Notes under the pieces: generated by a model
Databases searched by the model: none
The model's input: only the letters and a program-made list of their open reading frames with translations
What the model was told of the DNA's origin: nothing
Source: Marivirga salinae
Lineage (GTDB): Bacteria; Bacteroidota; Bacteroidia; Cytophagales; Cyclobacteriaceae
DNA: 64,000 bases
Direction: 5' to 3'
NCBI RefSeq assembly: GCF_030503855.1
Contig: NZ_CP129971.1
Location: forward strand, 3,720,001 to 3,784,000
Part shown: in pieces, positions 17,761-27,408 of the stretch
Position numbering within the stretch: position 1 is the first letter of the stretch
Layout: every line of letters begins with the position of its first letter
Made by a program: the position numbers and the translations under genes

Positions 17761-18390
17761 ATGAAACGAACAATTCCACTCTTTCCTCTAAAATTAGTGG
17801 CTTTTCCTTATCAAAATCTCAATCTACATGTATTTGAGCCACGCTACAAAGAGCTAATATCTGATTGCATAAATGACAATAGTACATTTGCAATTCCTTC
17901 ATATGTGAAAGATAAGGTAGAATATGGTACTGAAATGGAAATCCGTGAAGTAAGCAAAGAATATGATGATGGTAGATATGACATTAAAACAAGAGGTAAA
18001 AGAATTGTTAAGGTATTAAATATGGAAAACCCATATCAAAATAAAAAATATGCTATTGGTGCAATTGAAGAAATCCCTAATAAAAATAATGGCGAAGTTT
18101 TATTAAAAGAAGAAATCTATGAAGCTGTTCAGGAAATGTACGATCTTGTAGAAGTAGATAACAGAAAGCTTTCTATGGATTTTCAGGTTTTTGATATTGC
18201 ACATCAAATTGGCCTTTCCACAGAAGCCGAATATGAATTGATACAATTAATAGAGGAAAGACAAAGACAGCGCTTTGTAATGGACCACTTGAAGGTATTA
18301 TTACCGAAATTAAGAGACATTCAACGATCAAAAGAACTGATTCAAATGAATGGACATTTTAGAAAGTACAATCCTCCACAGGAATTTTAA
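17761..18390 (+). CDS. LON peptidase substrate-binding domain protein
   Basis: This 209-residue cytosolic protein consists of the N-terminal LAN/LON-substrate-binding domain found in Lon proteases, without the ATPase and protease parts. The opening TIPLFPLKLVAFPYQNLNLHVFEPRYKELI is typical: IPLFPL, then the FEPRYKELI helix. The C-terminal 80 residues are helical. Stand-alone versions may bind misfolded proteins or act as adaptors; the role here is inferred. ATG at 17761 fits the family start better than the in-frame TTG at 17749. It is followed by an intrinsic terminator. Confidence 0.9.
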   Translation: MKRTIPLFPLKLVAFPYQNLNLHVFEPRYKELISDCINDNSTFAIPSYVKDKVEYGTEMEIREVSKEYDDGRYDIKTRGKRIVKVLNMENPYQNKKYAIGAIEEIPNKNNGEVLLKEEIYEAVQEMYDLVEVDNRKLSMDFQVFDIAHQIGLSTEAEYELIQLIEERQRQRFVMDHLKVLLPKLRDIQRSKELIQMNGHFRKYNPPQEF

Positions 18391-18394
18391 CCTT

Positions 18395-18416
18395 AAGCCA
18401 ACTCAAAAGTTGGCTT
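18395..18416. terminator. Intrinsic terminator between convergent genes
   Basis: AAGCCAACT (18395-18403) and AGTTGGCTT (18408-18416) form a 9-bp stem with a CAAA loop, followed by TTCTATTTTTT on the plus strand. It serves the LON-domain gene and may also stop transcription from the opposing T9SS gene. Confidence 0.85.
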
Positions 18417-18418
18417 TT

Positions 18419-21400
18419 CTATTTTTTGATTATCCGTTGATGGTAGTCAACTGTACCATCAGAAATCTTCAATAAATAAATACCCTTTTTCAAATCATCT
18501 AGTTTCAATGTTTTACCATTCATTAATTCTCCTTCAATTAAAATTTTGCCTCCAATATCCATTAATTGAAATTGAAAATCTCCTGATTCTATCAACTCAA
18601 TATTAAGCTTCAAACCTACAGGATTGGGATAAATCAAAATTTTACGCTCAAGAATAGAATAATTTAAAGTAATCATTTCTTCTATTCCATTTAATTTTAC
18701 TAGCTGTTTCTGTCCACCTGAAATATGAATGATTTCCCCAGACACCTGCCCTCCTCTTGCACTGATTGGCGAAAAACGAACATAAACTTCTATCTCAGGA
18801 ATATCTCCAATTTCATTGATCGGTAATTCTATTTCATTTGCATAATCACCATTTTCTAACAAACTGATTTCAAAATTATCACTTGTGGTGACCCTAAGAT
18901 TTTCAGGTAAATTCTCTGCTTTCAAGCTATAGCGCTTCGATTCTGAAAATTCATCTAAAAGAATACTTCCAAAACTCAAGCCTTCTTCTGGTGCATCAAT
19001 TATTAATATTGTATCCCTTGGAATTATTTCTAAATTTTGAATAAACTCAGGGTAAATATGAAATGTATCATTTTTTATACCTATAAAACCTGTCACATTT
19101 ACTTTCCCTATTGGGATTTCCATTCCTACCAAAGGATGATTATCTCTATTTAACTTGAATATCAGGGAATCGGAATTTTCATCAATTACATAATACTCTC
19201 CTTCGGAAAATTGACCTTCACCTAAAATATCTAGGTTTTCAATTTTTACTTGTTGAGATTCCACAGAAGCATCAATTTCAGCAATAGCTTTTAATATAGG
19301 ATCTATTACTATTGAATCCGAAGACAAAATATTGATTTCCTTTTCAGGAATAAGCGATAGCCACCCCGCTTCTTCAGATAAAACACCTTCCACTTCCACG
19401 CTATCTCCAAAATTTATATCGGTAGAATTGAGTCCTTCAATTGCTATTCCAGCAGTTTCATCTTGAATTATTCTTTTAGATTCAAAATGATTATTCCCAC
19501 CAATTACTACTCCTTTAATTTTCACCCGATCCCCTATTGATTTATTTCTTGCAGATGTGATGGAAGATAAATTTAAAGTTCCTTCTAGTCCACTTACAGC
19601 TAAAAAGGTAGTATCAGCATCTTGACTGATATTTAAAATATTACCCTGATAGGATTCTCCTACAGTACTATTAGGTGAAAATCTAACAAATATTTCCTCT
19701 TGTATAGCTTTATCACTTATGATAATTAGACTATCATTTTGATTAGAGAATTCAGCATTCAATGAAATTTGAAAACCTTCAGGAGCTTTTATAAATAGAG
19801 TATCCTTTAAATTATTAGCCAAAAGCTGATAAGACTGATAATCAGACTTATTTGGAAAAGAAATGATTCCAAAATCAGGTTTAAAACCAGCACTATCAAT
19901 ATTGATTTGAGGTTCAATGAAATTAATCATTATCTGCTCACTCAAGACCCCATCATCAACTGTTACAATAAGCTCTTCTGAAACATTATACCTTAAACTA
20001 TCAAATTCTATTTTTCCATCTATTAAATCCTTTTGTAAAACTCCAGAAAGTGTTCCTGTTCCATTTGCAGAGATATTTACTTTCCGAGCTGAGTGATCAA
20101 TATTGTTATTAGCATCTAATGCTGAAACAGAAATACTAAAATTATCCTCTATGAAATATTCTTGAGCAGTACTTGTGACATTTAATTGAGTTGCAACCAC
20201 ATTTTCTTCAAATACATTTGAAGTAATCGGGATGGAAATGGGATTAACAAAGGCTGAACCACTAACATCAGTTCCAAAACTATGGTTTTCAGGGATTTCA
20301 AATCCTACAATATCTCCATCAGTTTGAGTTTCATTCAACCAAATGGAAAGTATTAAAGTTTCTGTTCTTCCATCTGCAATAGAATATTCATTTTCTTTCA
20401 GATCAAACTCAATATTATCTTTATTTATGGATAAATCAGTGATAGTTAAATCAGAATTACCATCATTTAATTTTGCTCCTTTAATAACCGTTGACCAATC
20501 CACTACTCCATTATCAGCACTTTTTTCTATTAAAATAGTATTGACTAAAGTTGCCATTCCATCTTCGCTACCCTTATCCGAAATATCAAATTTGAAAACC
20601 TCTACTGCATCTGTTTCTGAATTTGCAGTTGAAGAAATCTCACTAGAAGGAATTTGAGTAGATGGGATATTAATTTCACTATCCTCATCCAAAGACGTAG
20701 TAGTCGTTACCGAAATCGTTTCACTTTCAGTTAAATAACATTTATCAGTGGTTAAATACTCAAAAATTGCAAAATGATATTCAACCCCTCGAGCTAATCC
20801 AGAGATATTTATTGAATTAGCCGTTCCATCATACACCACAAAATTGCCTGTCCCAATTTCATCAGCCAACCCATTGCTAAGGTTTTCATCAGCATTATAG
20901 TTTACTCCATTTTGAGGTATCTCATTTACAACACCTCCTTCTTTAGCCAAAACAAGCACTCCATCACCGTCTCCCCTGCTCCAGCTTAAATTGATCTGGT
21001 TATCTTCAATGTCTGTTTCAGAAGGTGTAGAAAATATGGCTTGAGTAGAAGGATCAGTACAAGCAGCACCAAAGCTTTGCCCGTAATTCAACTGTCCTTT
21101 GGTTTCTATAGCAGGGCCTTCCCATGTAAAATTTGAATAATCAGTAGCATTTCCTGATAATTGCAATGATTGCCCCATTGGAGTTGAAGTGGTTTCCTCC
21201 ACACCTATATCTGTTGACAATTCACCGTCAGCGGGACCTCCTACTCCTGTGAAAGCACCTTCATAACTAATAAATTGTATTAAATCACCATTATAATCCA
21301 GCGAAAAAGCATCATCACCATTTTGAATTCCTGAAATATCTTTATAAAAAATTGTAACCCCATTTTCAGTACCACCTTTAGTGAAAGTGTCTAGTGTATG

Positions 21401-21625
21401 AGAACTCCCATAAGTTTCCCCATCGGAACCATTGTAGAGAAGTAGGGTAAAAAGACTTAAATTATAAGAACTTTCATCCTCAATCACTACTTCAACAAAT
21501 TCTCCTTCATCTGTACTTTCATTATCATAATGAAATTCATTGATCCACGCATTTTGGGCTTGAAGATTAAATACTGAAAATAATATAAAAAGAAGGGGGA
21601 TAGTAGGTTTTGGTGAAAATGACAT
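18419..21625 (-). CDS. Large T9SS cargo protein with lamin-tail-like and OB-fold regions
   Basis: This 1068-residue secreted protein has a signal peptide ending near LQAQ (residue 24). Residues about 25-185, opening WINEFHYDN and EFVEVVIED, look like the lamin-tail-type domain common at the N-terminus of secreted bacterial nucleases. A fibronectin-like segment follows (to about 310), then Ig/invasin-like strands. An OB-fold region at about 690-870 (SIGDRVKIKGVV, GIAIEGL, FGDSVEVEGVL) resembles DUF5689-type domains. A C-terminal T9SS type A domain (IYPNPVGLKLNIEL ... HQRIIKK) closes it. No endonuclease/exonuclease/phosphatase catalytic motif was found, so it is probably a surface binding or structural protein. 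Function is unknown. Confidence 0.85.
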   Translation of the reverse strand: MSFSPKPTIPLLFILFSVFNLQAQNAWINEFHYDNESTDEGEFVEVVIEDESSYNLSLFTLLLYNGSDGETYGSSHTLDTFTKGGTENGVTIFYKDISGIQNGDDAFSLDYNGDLIQFISYEGAFTGVGGPADGELSTDIGVEETTSTPMGQSLQLSGNATDYSNFTWEGPAIETKGQLNYGQSFGAACTDPSTQAIFSTPSETDIEDNQINLSWSRGDGDGVLVLAKEGGVVNEIPQNGVNYNADENLSNGLADEIGTGNFVVYDGTANSINISGLARGVEYHFAIFEYLTTDKCYLTESETISVTTTTSLDEDSEINIPSTQIPSSEISSTANSETDAVEVFKFDISDKGSEDGMATLVNTILIEKSADNGVVDWSTVIKGAKLNDGNSDLTITDLSINKDNIEFDLKENEYSIADGRTETLILSIWLNETQTDGDIVGFEIPENHSFGTDVSGSAFVNPISIPITSNVFEENVVATQLNVTSTAQEYFIEDNFSISVSALDANNNIDHSARKVNISANGTGTLSGVLQKDLIDGKIEFDSLRYNVSEELIVTVDDGVLSEQIMINFIEPQINIDSAGFKPDFGIISFPNKSDYQSYQLLANNLKDTLFIKAPEGFQISLNAEFSNQNDSLIIISDKAIQEEIFVRFSPNSTVGESYQGNILNISQDADTTFLAVSGLEGTLNLSSITSARNKSIGDRVKIKGVVIGGNNHFESKRIIQDETAGIAIEGLNSTDINFGDSVEVEGVLSEEAGWLSLIPEKEINILSSDSIVIDPILKAIAEIDASVESQQVKIENLDILGEGQFSEGEYYVIDENSDSLIFKLNRDNHPLVGMEIPIGKVNVTGFIGIKNDTFHIYPEFIQNLEIIPRDTILIIDAPEEGLSFGSILLDEFSESKRYSLKAENLPENLRVTTSDNFEISLLENGDYANEIELPINEIGDIPEIEVYVRFSPISARGGQVSGEIIHISGGQKQLVKLNGIEEMITLNYSILERKILIYPNPVGLKLNIELIESGDFQFQLMDIGGKILIEGELMNGKTLKLDDLKKGIYLLKISDGTVDYHQRIIKK

Positions 21626-21705
21626 TATTTTGAATACAATAGTTGAGATTCAAAAATGATAATTTACTTCGAAAAATCATAAAATATTGAAGAATTTATA
21701 AATAT

Positions 21706-21927
21706 CTATTTCTTCAAGCTTTTGATGTATAGCCGTTCAACTTTTTCTCTAGCCCAAGGTGTTTTCCTTAAAAAAGTCAAGCTAGATTTTATGGAAGGGT
21801 CATGATTAAAACTATTTATTTTAATCCTATATCCTAATTCTTCCCAGCCATAAACTTCTACTAAATGCTCTAAAATAGCTTTAAGCGTTACTCCATGAAG
21901 TGGATTATTAGGTTGTTGTTCAGGCAT
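21706..21927 (-). CDS. VF530 family DNA-binding protein
   Basis: This 73-residue protein matches the VF530/DUF2132 family over nearly its whole length: [21 protein letters not shown], then [30 protein letters not shown]. The fold is a small helical domain thought to bind DNA. The start chosen is ATG 21927 ([12 protein letters not shown]). The longer in-frame ATG at 21972 would put the malate dehydrogenase terminator hairpin inside the coding sequence and add residues not typical of the family. Function in the cell is poorly known. Confidence 0.87.
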   Translation of the reverse strand: MPEQQPNNPLHGVTLKAILEHLVEVYGWEELGYRIKINSFNHDPSIKSSLTFLRKTPWAREKVERLYIKSLKK

Positions 21928-21958
21928 AATAGGTTTTTTTCTATGATCTAAAATGAAA

Positions 21959-21986
21959 AAAGCATCCGACATATGCCGAATGCTTT
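21959..21986 (-). terminator. Intrinsic terminator of malate dehydrogenase gene
   Basis: Arms 21975-21986 and 21959-21970 pair over 12 bp (two G-T pairs) around an ATAT loop. On the minus strand the stem is followed by TTTTTT. It lies 27 bases after the mdh stop and helps fix the start of the downstream VF530 gene. Confidence 0.88.
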
Positions 21987-22012
21987 CAATATTAATTACT
22001 TGATAGAATGAA

Positions 22013-22933
22013 TTATAATAAACCGTTGGTTTTTCTTACTGCTTCAGCACTTTCATTCAATTTTGCTTTTTCAGCATCATCTAATTCAATTTCAACAATT
22101 TTCTCAATACCGTTTCTACCGATAATGGCAGGAACTCCGATAGAAATGTCTTTCAATCCATATTCCCCATCTAATAAACATGAGCAAGGGAACATTTTTT
22201 TAGAATCATTTGCGATAGCATGAACCATTGCAGAAACAGCAGCACCTGGAGCATACCAAGCAGAAGTTCCTAACAATTTGGTTAATGTAGCTCCACCCAC
22301 TTTAGTTTCTTCTTTAACATTTTCTAATTGATCATTAGAAATGAATTTAGAAACCGGTACACTATTTCTTGTTGCCAATCTAGTCAAAGGAATCATACCT
22401 GTATCACTGTGTCCACCGATTACCATACCGTCAACATCAGACGCAGGACAATCTAAAGCTTCAGCTAATCTGTATTTGAAACGAGCTGAATCTAAAGCTC
22501 CACCCATTCCAATGATTTTGTTTTTTGGTAAACCAGTTGATTTGTGAGCTAAATAAGCCATAGTATCCATTGGGTTAGATACCACAATAATGGTTACGTT
22601 TGGCGAATTTTTGATTAAGTTTTCAGCAACTTGTTTTACGATACCAGCATTAGTAGAGATCAATTCCTCTCTTGTCATTCCTGGTTTTCTTGGGATACCA
22701 GAAGTAATTACGGCTACATCACTATCAGCTGTTTTGCTGTAGTCATTTGTAACACCAGTGATTTTAGTATCAAATCCATTTAATGAAGCGCATTGCATCA
22801 AATCCATGGCTTTACCTTCAGCAAAACCTTCTTTGATATCAACCAATACTACTTCCTCTGCAAAATTTTTGATGGCAATGTATTCGGCACAACTTGCACC
22901 CACTGCACCAGCTCCTACTACGGTAACTTTCAT
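22013..22933 (-). CDS. mdh: Malate dehydrogenase
   Basis: This 306-residue enzyme interconverts malate and oxaloacetate in the TCA cycle. It is of the lactate-dehydrogenase-like (MDH3) class: the Rossmann motif GAGAVG is at residues 7-12, Asp32 in VLVDI indicates NAD rather than NADP, substrate arginines are Arg82, Arg88 and Arg151, and the catalytic pair is Asp148 and His175 (GALDSARF and [12 protein letters not shown]). Length and motifs are complete. It has its own TAnnTTTG box upstream and an intrinsic terminator downstream, so it is transcribed alone. Confidence 0.97.
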   Translation of the reverse strand: MKVTVVGAGAVGASCAEYIAIKNFAEEVVLVDIKEGFAEGKAMDLMQCASLNGFDTKITGVTNDYSKTADSDVAVITSGIPRKPGMTREELISTNAGIVKQVAENLIKNSPNVTIIVVSNPMDTMAYLAHKSTGLPKNKIIGMGGALDSARFKYRLAEALDCPASDVDGMVIGGHSDTGMIPLTRLATRNSVPVSKFISNDQLENVKEETKVGGATLTKLLGTSAWYAPGAAVSAMVHAIANDSKKMFPCSCLLDGEYGLKDISIGVPAIIGRNGIEKIVEIELDDAEKAKLNESAEAVRKTNGLL

Positions 22934-22973
22934 TTTATTTATTTTATAAGTTAAACAATCTTAATTTCGCTCA

Positions 22974-22981
22974 CAAAAGTA
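22974..22981 (-). promoter_or_regulatory. -7 box TACTTTTG for mdh
   Basis: On the minus strand this reads TACTTTTG, a match to TAnnTTTG, about 40 bases before the mdh ATG and just after the upstream terminator. No clear -33 TTG was found. Confidence 0.5.
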
Positions 22982-22990
22982 CAAAAAATA

Positions 22991-23040
22991 ATGCTATTCT
23001 TTTGGTGATTCTTGAAGTGTTTCACAGGCTAGAATAGCAT
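22991..23040 (-). terminator. Terminator of the tilS-CNB operon
   Basis: ATGCTATTCT (22991-23000) and AGAATAGCAT (23031-23040) are exact complements with a 30-base loop. On the minus strand the stem is followed by TATTTTTTG. It separates this operon from mdh. Confidence 0.7.
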
Positions 23041-23059
23041 AAATTGATAAAAAGTTTTT

Positions 23060-23587
23060 TTACATTTTCCCGTATACATGGCCAAGATCAAAAAAGCCAA
23101 AATTGGTCTTGTATGTTGAAAACAAACGAGCCATATAATCATTTTGTTGCTGAGTGTAAGACTCCAAAACTTTCGCTTTTATTTTAGGGTAATGATCAAA
23201 TATTTCAAAAATATTAATTTGAGGGATTACATAAATTTGAGCCTTTTCAGAAGCTACTACGGCATTATAAATTCTTCTTGCTTCAGGAATTAAGGCATTA
23301 TCACCAAATGATTTATTTCCAGCTAATATGCCCAAACTTTCAAATCTATCTTGTATATCAATTGTTAATGATATTTCCCCTTTATGAATTAGATATAAGG
23401 CATGACTAGGATCGTCACGAAAGAAAACCACTTCATCTTTTTTATAAACCCTCATATGCATAAAGGGTATAAAATGAGATAATTGCTCGAAGCTTAACTG
23501 CTCAAACAGTTTTATTTCCTTTAAAAACTGAAAAAGAACCATTTGCTTATGGTCGTATGTCTTTTTAAATGGATTAAGAACCTTCAT
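23060..23587 (-). CDS. Cyclic nucleotide-binding domain protein without DNA-binding domain
   Basis: This 175-residue protein is essentially one Crp/Fnr-type sensory domain. It has the KLFEQLSFEQLSHF entry helix, beta-roll strands (VVFFRDDPSHALYLIHKGEISLTI), a GNKSFGDNALIP turn that corresponds to the phosphate-binding-cassette position, and an exit helix. It ends after about 30 further residues with no helix-turn-helix, so it is unlikely to be a direct transcription factor. The canonical cassette arginine is not obvious beyond the RRIYNAVV segment, so ligand binding is uncertain. It starts 14 bases inside the tilS 3' end, which indicates translational coupling. Confidence 0.83.
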   Translation of the reverse strand: MKVLNPFKKTYDHKQMVLFQFLKEIKLFEQLSFEQLSHFIPFMHMRVYKKDEVVFFRDDPSHALYLIHKGEISLTIDIQDRFESLGILAGNKSFGDNALIPEARRIYNAVVASEKAQIYVIPQINIFEIFDHYPKIKAKVLESYTQQQNDYMARLFSTYKTNFGFFDLGHVYGKM

Positions 23588-24893
23588 AATATTCTATTCT
23601 TAAAATTTTATTAGTGTCTTTTTTAACTTTAAATAAACCAGAAAATTTATACCCAATCAGCCAAACGATTTCACCACCAGATTTTAAAACCATTATTCGC
23701 TTTTTTTGAGGCAAGGGAACCTTTTGATCAATCAATATATCACTAATTTTCTTCTTCCCCTTCATCCCTATAGGTTGAATTTTATCACCTTCATTCCATA
23801 GATCAATTTCGAAAGGCTTTTTCAAACTCTCAAAATCTATAAATGCTACATTTTGATTGTCTGTAAAACTCAACTCTTCTTTATTTATATATTCAATCTT
23901 CAAAGATCCAAAAGGTGTCGCTACTTTGCTCTCTTCCATCTCCATTTTTTTCGGAAAAAATTTAGAATGATTATCGTCATTTAGCTTTGAAAGCAAAATC
24001 TTTTCCCTATCAACAGTCAAAACGTAAGTTGAGCTAAATAATTGAGCGCCTACTCTGTTAAAATCAAATGATTGTAAATGAGATAAATTAAAACCATAAT
24101 CTGCCAATAATTCCGAAAAGTAAACTACCACATAAGCTTTTTCTAAAATCGATTTATCAATCTCAATATCTAGTCCTTTATATTGAAAATATTTTTCAAT
24201 AATCTCCTCCAATTTTTCTTTCCAAGCCGATTCAGTTGCTCGTAAACGTAAAGCTGTCTGTTGAAATCCAGTTAATAAATTAGGGTTTAGCTCCAATAAT
24301 TGAGGCATAATATGGTGCCTGATTTTATTTCTGGTATAATGATCGGAAGCATTAGAAATATCTTCTCGCCATTTAATTGATTCGTCCTGTGCAAATTGTT
24401 TTATTTCAGATTTTTCTGCAAACAACAATGGTCTGGAAATACGGTTTTGAAGTGGTAAAATGCTTCTTATGCCTTTGATTCCAGTCCCTCTGCTTAAATT
24501 AAGCAATGCGGTTTCCAATAAATCATTAGCATGGTGTGCTGTCAAGAGTTTATCAAATGAATGCTTATCCATCAGCTCATCAAACCAATTATATCGTAAA
24601 TTTCTGGCTTGGATTTGTGTAGAACCAGAATCTTTATCTATTTCAACTCTTTTTACATAAATTTCAACATCTAATTGTTTTCCCAATTCCCTCACAAATT
24701 CTTCATCTTTATTGGAATCTTCTCCTCGCAATTGAAAATTCATGTGCGCCATCGAAAAATGGAAATTATTTTGGCTCAATAAATGAGCTAAAACAACAGA
24801 ATCAAGCCCTCCACTAATAGCGAGTAGCAAATGTTCGTTACTATCAAAAAGGTTTTCTGTTTTAATAAATTCTAAAAATGACGCGCTTAACAT
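23574..24893 (-). CDS. tilS: tRNA(Ile)-lysidine synthase
   Basis: This 439-residue enzyme attaches lysine to cytidine 34 of the CAU-anticodon tRNA-Ile, switching its decoding to AUA. The N-terminal ATP-pyrophosphatase domain has the PP-loop SGGLDSV at residues 27-33, then AHMNFQLRGEDSNKDE and LLTAHHANDLLET. RNKIRHHIMPQLLELNP is the conserved tRNA-binding segment. A C-terminal TilS_C-like part (GMKGKKKISDILIDQKVP) ends the protein. It is essential in almost all bacteria. It is divergent from the OstA-like gene and overlaps the downstream sensory-domain gene by 14 bases. Confidence 0.95.
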   Translation of the reverse strand: MLSASFLEFIKTENLFDSNEHLLLAISGGLDSVVLAHLLSQNNFHFSMAHMNFQLRGEDSNKDEEFVRELGKQLDVEIYVKRVEIDKDSGSTQIQARNLRYNWFDELMDKHSFDKLLTAHHANDLLETALLNLSRGTGIKGIRSILPLQNRISRPLLFAEKSEIKQFAQDESIKWREDISNASDHYTRNKIRHHIMPQLLELNPNLLTGFQQTALRLRATESAWKEKLEEIIEKYFQYKGLDIEIDKSILEKAYVVVYFSELLADYGFNLSHLQSFDFNRVGAQLFSSTYVLTVDREKILLSKLNDDNHSKFFPKKMEMEESKVATPFGSLKIEYINKEELSFTDNQNVAFIDFESLKKPFEIDLWNEGDKIQPIGMKGKKKISDILIDQKVPLPQKKRIMVLKSGGEIVWLIGYKFSGLFKVKKDTNKILRIEYYEGS

Positions 24894-24912
24894 ATTTCTT
24901 TATGAAATTACT

Positions 24913-24920
24913 TAGATTTG
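24913..24920 (+). promoter_or_regulatory. -7 box TAGATTTG for the OstA-like gene
   Basis: TAGATTTG matches TAnnTTTG and lies 38 bases upstream of ATG 24959. It argues against the longer ORF start at 24878, which lies upstream of this box. Confidence 0.5.
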
Positions 24921-24958
24921 CACAGAATTTGCTAATGAAAGCAATCAAAAGTAAATGT

Positions 24959-26551
24959 ATGAACTTCCAACGAATTTTAATCCTTTGTTTCTTTCTAATA
25001 TTATCCCTCAGTGCCAATGCGCAGAAAAATGGCGTAAAATATGGATCAGAAGGATATTCCGAAACAATCAATAAAGGAAAAGACAGCTTTACACGACTGG
25101 TCAAGAATGTCTGGTTTGATATTGAAAAAGAAAATGTCAAGATAAAAGGAGATTCTGCTCTCTATTATGATAAAAAAGGGATTATGATTGTTTTTGGAGA
25201 TGTAGTAATCACTAAAAATGACACGATTGATATCACCTCTCGAAGATTAAATTATTATATAGATGAAAATAAGGCTGAGTTAAGAAACAATGTAGTCTAT
25301 GATGATGGTGAAATGCGTATGACTACTAATTATCTAGATTATTTTATGAACACTGAAGATGGTCATTTTTTCAATGGAGGTAAATTAGTTGATAAAGAAA
25401 CCACCTTGATTGCAGAGGAAGGCTTTGTAGTAGACGCTGAAGATTTAATCAAATTTTATAAAGATGTAGATTTAACGAATCCAGAGTATCAACTTTTAAC
25501 TGACACACTTTTTTATCACCGTACCACAAAAATCGCTACCACTTATGGCCCTACTAAAACTATTTTGAAAAACGGAGAAGTAGTTGATGCTCAGAAAGGT
25601 GGGATATTCTATACCGATAAAAAAAATGCTCAGTACACATCAGGGAAAATCACCACAGAATCTTATGAAATATTTGGCGATGAGCTTTATTTCGATGATC
25701 TAAGCCAGCAATCCAGAGCTAAAGGAAATGTAAAAGTAATTTCTGAAGAAAATGATATCATTATTTTAGGAGAAGAAGCTGCTACAAAAAAAGAAGAAGG
25801 AATTACCAAGATTTGGGGAAATCCGGTTTTAAAACAAGCCGTGGATAATGACACTCTATACCTCACTGCAGACACCTTAATATCTATTGATTCTGAATAT
25901 GATTCTCTAAGTAGGCTTCTAGCATACAATAATGTCAAAATCTATAAGTCCGATATGCAAGGAATTTCAGATTCCATGGCTTATATGATGCAAGACTCTA
26001 TGATCTTCTTTTATCATGATCCAATTCTATGGAGTGAAGGAAACCAAATAGTGGCTGACACGATTTTTATGGAAATTAAAAACGGTAAGATGGACAAGCT
26101 TAACATGCGAAATAGAGCCTTTACCGTCAATCAAGATACTGTAAAGAATTTCAATCAGATAAAAGGTAGAAATATGACAGCCTATTTGAAGAATGATCAG
26201 ATGGATAAAATATTAGTGGAGGGTAATGGCGAAAGCATTTATTTTGCAATAGATGAAGAAACCCTTGAACTGATAGGCATGAACAAGGTCTTATGCAGTT
26301 CCATGAGAATTCAATTTCTAGATGGAGAAATGAATGATATCACCTTCTATACAGATCCTGAAGGTAGGTTTATACCACCCCATGAAATAGCTGAGCCAGA
26401 AACTAGACTGAAAGATTTTAATTGGCAAATTGAAAAAAAACCAAGTATACTTGATGTTTTAGGGAAATATTATGTTCCGAAAACTACAATTCAACAACGT
26501 GAATCAGTTAAACCAAACCCAACTAATTTAAGTCCCGAAATAAAAAATTAA
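24959..26551 (+). CDS. OstA/LptA-like lipopolysaccharide transport protein
   Basis: This 530-residue protein is exported by a signal peptide (MNFQRILILCFFLILSLSANA, then Q). Its body is a long run of short beta strands with repeating D-x-L-x-Y/F patterns such as VKIKGDSALYYDKKGIMIVFGDVVI and QSRAKGNVKVISEENDIIILGEEA. This is the beta-jellyroll repeat of the OstA/LptA family that bridges LPS from inner to outer membrane. Bacteroidota OstA-like proteins are longer than E. coli LptA, consistent with this length. ATG 24959 is chosen over 24878 for the signal peptide and the promoter box between them. Confidence 0.88.
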   Translation: MNFQRILILCFFLILSLSANAQKNGVKYGSEGYSETINKGKDSFTRLVKNVWFDIEKENVKIKGDSALYYDKKGIMIVFGDVVITKNDTIDITSRRLNYYIDENKAELRNNVVYDDGEMRMTTNYLDYFMNTEDGHFFNGGKLVDKETTLIAEEGFVVDAEDLIKFYKDVDLTNPEYQLLTDTLFYHRTTKIATTYGPTKTILKNGEVVDAQKGGIFYTDKKNAQYTSGKITTESYEIFGDELYFDDLSQQSRAKGNVKVISEENDIIILGEEAATKKEEGITKIWGNPVLKQAVDNDTLYLTADTLISIDSEYDSLSRLLAYNNVKIYKSDMQGISDSMAYMMQDSMIFFYHDPILWSEGNQIVADTIFMEIKNGKMDKLNMRNRAFTVNQDTVKNFNQIKGRNMTAYLKNDQMDKILVEGNGESIYFAIDEETLELIGMNKVLCSSMRIQFLDGEMNDITFYTDPEGRFIPPHEIAEPETRLKDFNWQIEKKPSILDVLGKYYVPKTTIQQRESVKPNPTNLSPEIKN

Positions 26552-26664
26552 TCAACCACAACCCTTCTGAACGTTAAGCAAATTCAAATATTATATTCAA
26601 TCATGATTTTTTCTTCTAGAAGAGTAGATTTTTAAATAAAAAAATCCTACTTTTACTAGTCAAA

Positions 26665-27363
26665 GTGAAAATATTTCTTACCATATCGTTAATTTTCCTC
26701 ATCACCTTCTCTACTAAGGCGCAGGATATTATTGTTAAAAATCTGGATAAAGAAATCACTACAAATTTTCAAAATTCCAAATCCGAAACATTTCAAATTC
26801 AAAACTATTCAAATCTTGATAAATCAATTAAGATAAAAACCAAAATCAATAATTTGCAGGGTGGAGCTACTTTACAAATTTGCTATGGTGAGAATTGTCA
26901 GGAAAGCACAAGTTTCTTAATTGTAAATGTGCCTGCTAATAGCATTTCTAATGAAATTTCAATTGTTTTAAATGGAGGTCTTTCAAATTATAAAGAAACA
27001 GCCTATTTTGAATTTATTGATATGGAAGTTGATCAAGGTATCAAAAAAGAAATAATGCTGAACGTAAGTAATGAGCGAACTCAAGAATTATTCTTTTCCA
27101 AAAATGACGTTCAAGTAAAAAGTTTTTTTCCTAACCCTACAGTTAAATCAGCTATAATGGAATATAGCATTAATTCAGGTGAAAACGATGCTAAAATCAC
27201 CTTGCAGAATGTTTTAGGCTCCATTGTAAGTACCTATGAACTCAGCCCTGAAGAAAATAAATTAACCATTAGCACCGAGGATTTAAACCCAGGAGTTTAT
27301 TTCTATACACTCACTATAGATGATGAAGGCTTGGCCACAAGAAAATTAATTGTAAAAAAATAA
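26665..27363 (+). CDS. Small T9SS type A sorting domain protein
   Basis: This 232-residue secreted protein starts at GTG 26665, since an in-frame TAG at 26617 lies upstream and no ATG precedes the signal peptide (MKIFLTISLIFLITFSTKAQ). Residues about 25-140 form a small Ig-like beta domain with a Cys pair in ICYGENCQES. Residues about 150-232 are the T9SS type A sorting domain (SFFPNPTVKSAIMEY ... NPGVYFYTLTIDDEGLATRKLIVKK). The N-terminal domain family is not recognised. It lies just upstream of the bamD cluster but has a separate promoter region. Confidence 0.87.
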   Translation: MKIFLTISLIFLITFSTKAQDIIVKNLDKEITTNFQNSKSETFQIQNYSNLDKSIKIKTKINNLQGGATLQICYGENCQESTSFLIVNVPANSISNEISIVLNGGLSNYKETAYFEFIDMEVDQGIKKEIMLNVSNERTQELFFSKNDVQVKSFFPNPTVKSAIMEYSINSGENDAKITLQNVLGSIVSTYELSPEENKLTISTEDLNPGVYFYTLTIDDEGLATRKLIVKK

Positions 27364-27408
27364 TTTTAAATCCAATCTTAGAACGCGATATACGTTAGCA
27401 CTAAAAAA

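Noticed and set aside
21928..21972. Longer start for the VF530 gene at 21972
   Set aside because: It would contain the malate dehydrogenase terminator hairpin and adds residues outside the family.
24878..24958. Longer start for the OstA-like gene
   Set aside because: It lies upstream of a TAnnTTTG box and would overlap the divergent tilS start; the ATG at 24959 gives a normal signal peptide.
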